The translations under genes were made by a program, and so were the position numbers. From an uncultured Rhizobium sp. (lineage in GTDB: Bacteria > Pseudomonadota > Alphaproteobacteria > Rhizobiales > Rhizobiaceae), in NCBI GenBank assembly GCA_945952415.1, contig CAMFIF010000010.1:62001-126000 (forward strand): a stretch of 64,000 nt of DNA. Direction: 5' to 3'. Positions 9,243-15,981 of the stretch are shown here, piece by piece; position 1 is the stretch's first letter, and each line of letters starts with the position of its first letter. Under the pieces are notes generated by a model that was not told the origin of the DNA, searched no databases, and saw only the letters and a list, made by a program, of their open reading frames with translations.

Positions 9243-9613
9243 TCCTCGTCGCCCCCATCCGCGATCATGCTTTTTTTGAGTAGGCGGTTTTCCAGCGTGA
9301 GATCGGCCAGCGCTTCCTTCAGGTCCCGGCTCTCCTTGCGCAGGGCCCTCACCTCGTCACTCGTTGCCGAGCGAGCAGTGTCGCCTGCAAGACGCTTCTT
9401 GCCAGCTTCGAGGAATTCCTTTGACCAGCTATAATACAGGCTCTCGGCGATCCCTTCACGGCGGCATATCGCGGCAATGCTGTCCTCACCGCGCAGGCCT
9501 TCCAGCACGATGCGGATTTTGTCTTCTGCAGAATGGTGCTTGCGCGTCGCGCGGCGGATGTCCTTGATCGTCTTCTCTGCCGCCGATGTCTGCTGCCCGA
9601 TTCTCTGTCTCAT
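9239..9613 (-). CDS. IS3-family transposase OrfA (DNA-binding)
   Basis: 124 residues from the ATG at 9613, which has an AAAGGAAG ribosome-binding site. The frame runs further upstream but without a better start. It has a helix-turn-helix (KIRIVLEGLRGEDSIAAICRREGI, about residues 32-55) and a C-terminal leucine-zipper-like helix (LRKESRDLKEALADLTLENRLLKK), the standard OrfA layout. It binds the element ends and pairs with OrfB. The four-base overlap with OrfB is kept. Confidence 0.85.
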   Translation of the reverse strand: MRQRIGQQTSAAEKTIKDIRRATRKHHSAEDKIRIVLEGLRGEDSIAAICRREGIAESLYYSWSKEFLEAGKKRLAGDTARSATSDEVRALRKESRDLKEALADLTLENRLLKKSMIADGGDEE

Positions 9614-9666
9614 TTTCGCTTCCTTTGATAGAGCTACGATGAGCCGAAAATCCTCTCTTCTCAATT

Positions 9667-9703
9667 AAGCCAGTTTGGTCTCAGGGGCGCTGATGTCGGA
9701 CAA
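9667..9703. repeat. Right terminal inverted repeat of the IS3-type element
   Basis: Reverse complement of the 8188-8224 end with the same conserved blocks (CGGACAA at the outer edge). It lies upstream of OrfA, so it should also carry the element's promoter. Confidence 0.7.
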
Positions 9704-10281
9704 TCATCTAATACCGAAGTGTATGCGCCGATTGCGCCGGATACATAGTCTACGCCGCACTGGTAGCTGCGGTGCATCTGGCTTTTATCAATAACGAGAT
9801 CCTAACCCATGACGTTTAGATTAGGCAGAGATCGCAGAGACCTGGATGCCAGCTCTTGAAGCGGCAAAAGATATTGAGGTGCAGCTCGGCCAGATCCGCA
9901 CCTCCTATCGCAGTCATATCCTTTGTGATGACCCGGCTGGCAAGTCATGGACTGGCACGAGAAGCTGAACTGCTGTTCAAGCTGATGTCGGAGTTCACAT
10001 TCAAAGAATCTCAGTTGGAAATCCGTCCGCGTAGCTATTCAACAGCAGCGTAACAGCGCAAGAGCGAGCAGATTGAACTCCTCGGAATTTGCACAGCCAC
10101 CCTCCCAGCCTTATGTTTTTCCAGGACCTCATAAAATGCAAATTTTCTTAGATTTCCACACTGAACACCGCTGATGCTTTGATTCCGCAGAGCTAATTCG
10201 GTTCAGCAATCGACGCTCGCCCTTTCTGGCCATCGGCAACATAACGAAAGGCACGTATTCTGTGCATTTCGTGAGGTTCTG
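9704..10281. other. Gene-poor stretch between IS and recombinase
   Basis: About 580 bases with no supported gene. Short frames occur on both strands but none has a recognisable product. I looked for the missing 5' part of flgE here and did not find it. It is probably a patchwork of decayed inserts. Confidence 0.4.
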
Positions 10282-10851
10282 ATGAAGCAAGCGCGCGTTT
10301 TGACCGATGCCGAATTCAAGCGGCTGCTGGCCGTGGTGGCGCAGATGAAACACGCGGGACGAAACAGGCTGGCGTTGATGCTGTCGCATCTCGCCGGATT
10401 GCGCGTTGGGGAAATTGCTGCGCTGACCGTGCGCGACGTGATTGACAGAGAAGGCAAGGTTCGCGAACAATTGCGGCTGCGGGCTGAGATTACCAAGGGC
10501 GGTCATACCCGCGTTGTGTTCCTGAATGAGAAACTGCGCCGGGAAATCGAACGTCATCGGACGGACTGGCCGACAGACCGGGACGCCGACACGCCACTGC
10601 TGCTGACCCAGAAGCGCACCGCGTTCTCCGCGAATACACTCTGTCAGTTGCTGGGACAACTATATAAGAGTGCCGGTCTCGACGGGGCGACCTCGCACAG
10701 CGGTCGCCGCTGGTTCATCACGCGACTTGCGCATTCCGGCGTTAGTCCAAAGGTAATCATGACACTCGCCGGTCACCGGAACCTGACAACCACCCAACGC
10801 TATATCGATGTGCGCGACGAAATGATGAAAGCGGCGGTCGATCTACTATAG
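10282..10851 (+). CDS. Small tyrosine recombinase (phage-integrase family)
   Basis: 189 residues, essentially a catalytic domain without a separate core-binding domain. The catalytic set is present: Arg in LAGLRVGEI, Lys in EITKGGHTR, the HxxR motif in SHSGRRWF, His in LAGHRN, and the Tyr nucleophile in TTTQRYI. Such short recombinases are common on rhizobial mobile elements; their target sites are mostly unknown. It is the intact counterpart of the pseudogene at 6936. A hairpin-forming repeat begins five bases after its stop. Confidence 0.85.
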   Translation: MKQARVLTDAEFKRLLAVVAQMKHAGRNRLALMLSHLAGLRVGEIAALTVRDVIDREGKVREQLRLRAEITKGGHTRVVFLNEKLRREIERHRTDWPTDRDADTPLLLTQKRTAFSANTLCQLLGQLYKSAGLDGATSHSGRRWFITRLAHSGVSPKVIMTLAGHRNLTTTQRYIDVRDEMMKAAVDLL

Positions 10852-10856
10852 CCGAG

Positions 10857-10875
10857 TTGTCGTAAAACACGGCAA
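10857..10875. repeat. Hairpin repeat, copy 1
   Basis: TTGTCGTAAAACACGGCAA folds into a short stem. It matches 14804-14822 at 17 of 19 bases. The two copies flank the block with the HUH protein and the AAA+ ATPase. It could be a replication nick site, a protein-binding site or just a transcription stop. Confidence 0.5.
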
Positions 10876-10884
10876 GTTCAATAG

Positions 10885-11304
10885 TCACGGTATTGCCCTG
10901 CTGTGGCGTGACAGCCAGCCGATAAGCTTCTGCCGGATTGGGGATGCAACGACGGTCCTTTTCGGTTCCTCAAATGACTTCGTTTTGTCATCCATCGGCA
11001 TTGCCCGGTGGTGTGCGATCAAGCCGAGCAGGTCATTGCGGTGAAGTCGGTCACGTCTGCGTTGTTCGCATTGTTCGTATAGAATGAAGATTGCGACATC
11101 GTCGGCTTCGATGTCTGCCGTCACCTGATCGATCAGGAAAGCCATAACCTCATCCGGCACCTTCCTGTCTCGGGCGCTCATCGATGTCAGATAGCTTGGA
11201 CCCTTACCGAGCATCCTTGTCGAAAAATCGGCCTTGCTCTGCACAAGCCCGACTTCCTGCATTCGCTCGCAGATGGCTTCCAGAAACTCAATATCGCTGC
11301 CCAT
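10885..11304 (-). CDS. Hypothetical island protein with likely DNA-binding N-terminus
   Basis: 139 residues with a strong AAGGAGG ribosome-binding site just before the ATG. The first 60 residues (FLEAICERMQEVGLVQSKADFSTRMLGKGPSYLTSM) look helical and could be a degenerate helix-turn-helix. From memory it resembles the uncharacterised DUF6626 group, but I could not check this. The C-terminus is basic. It diverges from the HUH gene, so it may regulate the shared 120-base promoter region. Confidence 0.55.
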   Translation of the reverse strand: MGSDIEFLEAICERMQEVGLVQSKADFSTRMLGKGPSYLTSMSARDRKVPDEVMAFLIDQVTADIEADDVAIFILYEQCEQRRRDRLHRNDLLGLIAHHRAMPMDDKTKSFEEPKRTVVASPIRQKLIGWLSRHSRAIP

Positions 11305-11425
11305 TGTTGTCCTCCTTCAAGAACTGCGGTTCTGACCTGTTTGATGCAGGCTTCCGCTGCTGATCCATAAATAGCCGGATATATTTATCGGAAGGCGCTG
11401 CTGGGCGAGCAGCAGGAGAAACGGC

Positions 11426-11899
11426 ATGGAAACCGACTACGGGCACAACAAGAAACTTCAGCAGGCATGGGCGGAATTCGCTGAAACATTCGAGCCGAAT
11501 TTCTTCGTGACCCTTACCGACCCTACCGAACCACACCTTGCGACGATGAGGGAAAAGCTCGGTAAGCTCTGCGGGCGTATCGACCGCGCCGTGCTTGGCA
11601 AAAAGTTTGCACGCCGCCTACCGCATGAAAGAACAGACGGCATATTCTTCATAGAGCATGTCGACAGCAATATTCACGCCCATGGGTTGCTGCGCGTGCC
11701 GAACGCATCATTCGAAGAATTCGATGCGCTGACAAAAATGCAATGGCATCGCGTCTGTCGCGACGGCAGATACGACCTGCAGGAGGTCTACGACTGCGCA
11801 GGTGTTGCCAGATATTGCGCCAAGGAAATGACCCGTTTCGGCTTTAACCCGGAACAGGTCGCTTTTACGCGGGATTTCATGAAGCAAACCCCGAACTAA
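11426..11899 (+). CDS. HUH-type rolling-circle replication initiator-like protein
   Basis: 157 residues. The three motifs of HUH endonucleases appear in order: motif 1 FFVTLT (residues 26-31), motif 2 H84-A-H86 within IHAHGLLRV, and motif 3 Y130-C-A-K133 within VARYCAKEM, where Tyr130 would attack the DNA. Such enzymes nick one strand and stay bound to the 5' end during rolling-circle replication or transposition. At 157 residues it has little beyond the catalytic domain and no helicase. The start has an AGGAG site. It lies in the block bracketed by the two hairpin repeats, which could be its nick sites. I am fairly sure of the fold, less of the process it serves. Confidence 0.7.
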   Translation: METDYGHNKKLQQAWAEFAETFEPNFFVTLTDPTEPHLATMREKLGKLCGRIDRAVLGKKFARRLPHERTDGIFFIEHVDSNIHAHGLLRVPNASFEEFDALTKMQWHRVCRDGRYDLQEVYDCAGVARYCAKEMTRFGFNPEQVAFTRDFMKQTPN

Positions 11900-12232
11900 T
11901 CTATCGCACGCTGTGACAGCTTGGCATCGCTGAGTATCGAGCAGCCCAACGCGATATGGCCGACATTCAAAGAACTGCTTTTCCCACAGAGCGGTAATTG
12001 AATTCTACCAACAGATGACAAGGTTCAAGAGAACCAGGAACGTCTTCGCAATGACTGTGCCGGGCATGATACGGTCGAAGGCCAACGGCAGATGCTCAGA
12101 CATCGACACCGTCAGAAAATCCCACCGAATGATCCGTCCGGATCGAAACTCTCCCCGAACATCGCATATGGCTTTGCCGATGACGCAGAGCGAAACTTTC
12201 GACTACAATGGATTGGCAAAAAATTCAGCGCA

Positions 12233-13222
12233 ATGTCGGCCATGACCAGCATTTCCCCTCACTACGGCAATTCTCTTTTCCCCGCTCATACACAGGTTCC
12301 CGCAGTTCAGCGCCTACGCGCCGTTTTCCGCGACGATGTCGTTCCGTTGAGCACCATCGCGGCTATCGATCTGTTTGAGCGGTTATGGGCGCTGCACGAA
12401 ACCGCCCGCCTCGATCATTTTCTTCGTCAGAAAGCCCCGATGCGCCGGTATGGAAAGGGACGCGGACCTTTCCGCAAGGTGCTGCCTGCGCATATTCCGT
12501 TGCGGGGCTTCAGCTTGCAGCAATTGGCCCTCATCAAGCTCTATTGGCCCGAACCCTGGCCGATCCCTGACCGGATCGAACAATCCCCTGCGCGGTTGGT
12601 CAGAGGCGCCGCCATTATCCGCAAAGCACTCTATGATTTCCTCCACGATGGAATGTTTCCGCGCGAGCGCGCCATCAAACAGGAAGTGGAACGACGGCTC
12701 AGTGCGCCAGCTGCCAGCCCGGTGGAGCCGGATGCGTTCGCGTTGATAATGCGCGGTTCTGCGCAGGAACGCTTCGAAGCGATCAGCCATTATTATGAGC
12801 AGAAGCGCAAGAAGGGGCCTCAATATGCTGCGGGGTCGTTTCAGCAACGGTTCAAAGAGTGGCGTGCGACGCAGTCTTACGATGCCTGCGCCATCCTGAG
12901 AAACGTCGAACGCGAGTTGGCGAACCCACGATACTTTTCACCTATCGATATTCAGAAGCTCGAACAGCGGTATAGCGTGGCATCTTTGCCAGTCTTTTCC
13001 ACCTTGAAGGCAATCCAGTCACGCTCGGCAAGACTGGCCATCTGCATCGAGGCCGCCGTGCAGGTCAGCCCGAACAGCAAGCACCTTCGCCTGGATCTGA
13101 ATTTAGCGGAGCAGGTTGCGCGCAAATACAACGCGTTTCTCCTGTCCGAAACCTGGCCTCAAAAATCGGCATCACCTAAGAAATTGAAAATAAAGACATA
13201 TCTCCGATACCTCCAAAAATAA
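12233..13222 (+). CDS. Unknown basic protein in the replication-like block
   Basis: About 329 residues from the ATG at 12233. ATGs at 12092 and 12242 are in the same frame and none has a clear ribosome-binding site, so the start is uncertain. It is rich in Arg, Lys and aromatic residues and largely helical, with no membrane segment. KKLKIKTYLRYLQK ends the chain. I recognise no family. The basic charge and position between the HUH gene and the ATPase suggest nucleic-acid binding, by inference. Confidence 0.55.
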   Translation: MSAMTSISPHYGNSLFPAHTQVPAVQRLRAVFRDDVVPLSTIAAIDLFERLWALHETARLDHFLRQKAPMRRYGKGRGPFRKVLPAHIPLRGFSLQQLALIKLYWPEPWPIPDRIEQSPARLVRGAAIIRKALYDFLHDGMFPRERAIKQEVERRLSAPAASPVEPDAFALIMRGSAQERFEAISHYYEQKRKKGPQYAAGSFQQRFKEWRATQSYDACAILRNVERELANPRYFSPIDIQKLEQRYSVASLPVFSTLKAIQSRSARLAICIEAAVQVSPNSKHLRLDLNLAEQVARKYNAFLLSETWPQKSASPKKLKIKTYLRYLQK

Positions 13223-13290
13223 TACTCGGTGATGATTTTGCGGGTCCGGGCGATCTTCTGGCTGTCCATCACGACATGAAGGAGAAACAA

Positions 13291-14073
13291 ATGTCTGAAA
13301 CTGCACAGGAAACCATCCCCACGGCAACCTCGGCGGCTCCGCGCAGCCTGACCGAACAGATGCAGGCCGAACCGAGCCTGAAGGCCAAGGTCACCACGCT
13401 TCGCACCGCCCGTCAGGCTTGGGAAGCCGGTGAGCTTGCCGTGAGCAATCACCGCAAGTACGAAATCCTTGCCGAGACCTATCGGCTGCTGCTGTCCTCG
13501 ACGGCGGAAGAGCTCCGCGAGGTTGCGGCCGTTTTCGACATCAGCATGAATGCGGCAACCCCTGCGGCCTCGCTTGCGGTCAAGATCGTGTTCGGTGATA
13601 CGGACCGCCGCCGCGCAAGCGCACTTGGCAAGGTTCTCGAAGCCGCGCAGGCCAAAAAGAAGACCCCTGAAGACTTGGTCAAGTGGATCAAGGACGAGGG
13701 CGGCATCGAGAGTATCCGTGCCCCGAAAGTCAGGTCTTCGGACAAGAAGCCGTTCGAAATCGGCAAGGCGCGGCTGCGCAAGCAGCTTAAGCCGGTTTTC
13801 GTCATCCCGGCGGCTCAGGCCGTAGACATGAAGGATGGCGCCGATGGCTTCCTCGTCCATATTAGCCGCCGCAACCCGGATAGCGGCCACGATGTCCTGC
13901 TCACGCTGAACACAGATGCGGTTCTCAACGCTGTTTTCGCGGCTATCGCGAAGGCCAGCGAAGGCGAGGACGCCGATGCACCCGAAAGCGAGAGCAAGAC
14001 GCGATCCGTCGAGGTCAACGGCGTTACGGCGACCGGCCTCAAGGCCGCGATGGAAGACGCCGTACAGGCTTGA
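13291..14073 (+). CDS. Unknown protein preceding the AAA+ ATPase
   Basis: 260 residues. The ATG at 13291 has an AAGGAG site seven bases upstream. The N-terminal 110 residues are helical; the middle (about 110-150) is Lys-rich with KKKTPEDLVKWIKDEGG; the C-terminal part has beta strands (GFLVHISRRNPDSGHDVLLTLN) and an acidic tail (EGEDADAPESESK). An acidic C-terminal tail after a beta domain recalls single-stranded DNA-binding proteins, but the match is only in style. It ends 55 bases before the ATPase gene, so the two are likely co-transcribed. Confidence 0.55.
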   Translation: MSETAQETIPTATSAAPRSLTEQMQAEPSLKAKVTTLRTARQAWEAGELAVSNHRKYEILAETYRLLLSSTAEELREVAAVFDISMNAATPAASLAVKIVFGDTDRRRASALGKVLEAAQAKKKTPEDLVKWIKDEGGIESIRAPKVRSSDKKPFEIGKARLRKQLKPVFVIPAAQAVDMKDGADGFLVHISRRNPDSGHDVLLTLNTDAVLNAVFAAIAKASEGEDADAPESESKTRSVEVNGVTATGLKAAMEDAVQA

Positions 14074-14128
14074 TTTTGCCGGGGTGGTTTTAGGCCACCC
14101 CACCTTTTCCGAACAATGGAGATTTACG

Positions 14129-14812
14129 ATGAATTACGCCGTTACTTACGGACCGAAGGTGCTGTCCGATTTCCACCATTACAATCAGAGGCTCGCCGTG
14201 ATGAGCTATGCTGGCGGCAACAACACGCGCCCGCTGCTGCTCTACGGCCCGGCTGGAACCGGCAAGACCGCATTCGCATGGATGCTTGCCGAAAACCTCT
14301 GCGCAGATGTGTCGCAGCACGATATCCTGTTCATCAACGGCAGCATGGAGAATTCCATCGACACCGTGCGCGAGAAAATCGCGACCTTCGCATCGGTGAC
14401 GAAGTTCAACGAGAAGCAGTTGAGCATCATCATCATCGATGAGGCGGATGGCTTTTCCGGTTCGGCGCAAAATGCGCTGAAGGCCGAAATCGACAGGCTG
14501 ATGGCCTATACGCTGTTCATCCTGACGACCAATCATCTGGAGAAGCTGGCCGCGCCGATCCGTGACCGATGCAAGGTCACGCATTGCCCTTGGCCGATGC
14601 CGGATGAGCTTCTGCCGCTGGCGCAGAAGATTTTGGCGGCCGAAGGCGAGGCTGTTTCCGACGAAAAGCTTTTGCAGGTGTTGGGAGCCGACTACGCCTA
14701 TATCAAAGGGCTGAGCTATCGGCAGATGTTCCAGCGTCTTGAGGATCTGGTGGGTCTCCGCCGGATGCGCGCCATAGGGAGTAAGCCCGCCGAAGAGTCC
14801 AAGTTGTCGTGA
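14129..14812 (+). CDS. AAA+ ATPase resembling clamp-loader small subunits
   Basis: 227 residues. Walker A is GPAGTGKT (residues 40-47), Walker B IIIIDEAD (100-107), sensor 1 LTTN (132-135), and R145-D-R-C sits where clamp loaders carry the SRC arginine finger. The segment AQNALKAEIDRL before sensor 1 also matches the RFC/DnaX pattern. It lacks most of the C-terminal collar domain. Clamp loaders open the sliding clamp at primer junctions; a short version on an island could recruit the host clamp or act as a general remodeller. A hairpin repeat overlaps its stop codon. Confidence 0.75.
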   Translation: MNYAVTYGPKVLSDFHHYNQRLAVMSYAGGNNTRPLLLYGPAGTGKTAFAWMLAENLCADVSQHDILFINGSMENSIDTVREKIATFASVTKFNEKQLSIIIIDEADGFSGSAQNALKAEIDRLMAYTLFILTTNHLEKLAAPIRDRCKVTHCPWPMPDELLPLAQKILAAEGEAVSDEKLLQVLGADYAYIKGLSYRQMFQRLEDLVGLRRMRAIGSKPAEESKLS

Positions 14813-14822
14813 AACACGACAA
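14804..14822. repeat. Hairpin repeat, copy 2
   Basis: TTGTCGTGAAACACGACAA is a perfect 8-bp inverted repeat with a 3-base loop and overlaps the stop codon of the ATPase gene. It matches 10857-10875 at 17 of 19 bases. Confidence 0.6.
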
Positions 14823-14824
14823 AT

Positions 14825-14865
14825 CCGGGGCCGAACAGGCCCCGGAACCCCTGCGTTTACGGGGT
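14825..14865. terminator. Paired hairpins between convergent genes
   Basis: CCGGGGCC-GAACA-GGCCCCGG (14825-14845) is followed by a second hairpin with ACCCC/GGGGT arms (14847-14865). They lie between the plus-strand ATPase gene and the minus-strand gene ending at 14865. There is no strong T run, so termination is likely but not certain. Confidence 0.5.
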
Positions 14866-15644
14866 CAGTGCCCGATCGCATTCAAATTGTAGTCATCATA
14901 GATCGTGCGCCCCCGCAGCTTGGCCATCATCGGTTTCTCGCGGCATGCTTGATCGAAGACGCTCGCAACCGCCTTCGATGATGGCGGGATGGCAAGCCGG
15001 GGAACATGGCCGGTGAGCGGCAGGCTTGAAAGCTCCGGCTCCTCGACAATCCGCCCTGTCACGGCGGCGGCTTGCAGATAGGCGCTGATCGGCAGGGTGG
15101 CCGAAAATGTCTCGTCGCGGACAAGATCGATGCCGAGCATAGGGCGCAAGGCCATGATATCGGAGAGGCACAGGGACTGGAACACCGGCCCGCCATGGCT
15201 GAGATTGTGGAGCACATCGACGGCATGGCCGCACAGGCGGCTGCGGGTCAGCAGCAGGACGGCGTCGCCATCAGGATCGTAAAGACGAGCAATCGGCGGG
15301 AAGTTCGCATTCGGCCGTGCGTGCCAATGCAGGCGGCGCAGCAGCGTGTGCGGAAACAGCCGCCGATAGCGTCCCGGCAGGTCCATCTCCTGCACGGTCA
15401 CGCTTCTGCCCTCGGTCAGCGCAAACAGCAGGACCGCCCGCCATGACAGCGCCGAAGAATAGCCGCGCTGGTGCATCGCGTCGTCGATGTAATAGCGCAT
15501 GTTCAGCGCCGTGCCCTTGCGCTTTTGCGCAGGAAGGCGTTCGGAGCCTACATGCAGGTCCGAAGAAAACAGCAGGGCAAGATCGTCTTGCGCCCGTGCC
15601 TGTTTTGCAGAAGGATCGTTCGGTATACCGCCCCAGTGCTGCAT
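14865..15644 (-). CDS. Unknown island protein
   Basis: 259 residues; the ATG at 15644 has a strong AGGAGAG site. It is soluble and mixed alpha/beta, with a segment FPPIARLYDPDGDAVLLLT that looks like a small beta sheet and a later LGIDLVRDETFSATLPISAYL. No family is recognised. It converges on the ATPase gene and forms the right end of the replication-like block. Confidence 0.55.
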   Translation of the reverse strand: MQHWGGIPNDPSAKQARAQDDLALLFSSDLHVGSERLPAQKRKGTALNMRYYIDDAMHQRGYSSALSWRAVLLFALTEGRSVTVQEMDLPGRYRRLFPHTLLRRLHWHARPNANFPPIARLYDPDGDAVLLLTRSRLCGHAVDVLHNLSHGGPVFQSLCLSDIMALRPMLGIDLVRDETFSATLPISAYLQAAAVTGRIVEEPELSSLPLTGHVPRLAIPPSSKAVASVFDQACREKPMMAKLRGRTIYDDYNLNAIGH

Positions 15645-15981
15645 TAGCTCTCCTACTTGTGGTGCAGCGTCAGCAAAGTTTCAGATGAGGTAAAGGTCAA
15701 CTTTTAAAGGACAGCAGGGAAAACCCAACAGTGCGTGCGCGGCTTGCGCGGAGGCTTTGCGAACAACGTGCATCGTACAGAAGCAGGGAAGCGTCAAAGA
15801 GTGCGGCGCAGGGCAAAAGCAATGCCGCGTTGCGTCCCGCCCAAATGCCTGTGTGTGACGCTCGTTGACCGTGTTCTGGCAAGCCGCGGCTTAGCTCTTG
15901 ATGCTGACTTGGAAGAAGGGTAGGGGATGGATGAGCCAGTGACGCTCTATTGGCTCATCCGGCTCGACGCATCATGGACCT
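15645..15981. other. Gene-free stretch
   Basis: About 340 bases between two minus-strand genes. No gene or strong repeat is seen. It should hold the promoter of the gene ending at 14865. Near 15938-15962 there is a partial inverted repeat (GAGCCAGT / ATTGGCTC) just after the flagellin stop that may end its transcript. Confidence 0.4.

Larger units (their letters stand above)
8188..9703 (-). mobile_element. IS3-family insertion sequence, about 1.5 kb
   Basis: Two overlapping minus-strand transposase genes lie between imperfect 37-bp terminal inverted repeats (8188-8224 and 9667-9703; 21 of 37 positions match, with blocks TTGTCCG, TGAGAC and GGCTT). The size fits the IS3 family. No convincing 3-bp target duplication is seen, so it may have rearranged after insertion. 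It cuts the flgE fragment on its left side. Confidence 0.8.

Noticed and set aside
8186..9705. Three-base target duplication of the IS3-type element
   Set aside because: Bases on the two sides (AAT-like) fit only if the ends are set asymmetrically, so I do not claim a duplication.
9704..10281. 5' part of flgE on the far side of the IS
   Set aside because: No flgE N-terminal motif (such as the rod/hook ANNIAN-type helix) is found in any frame here.
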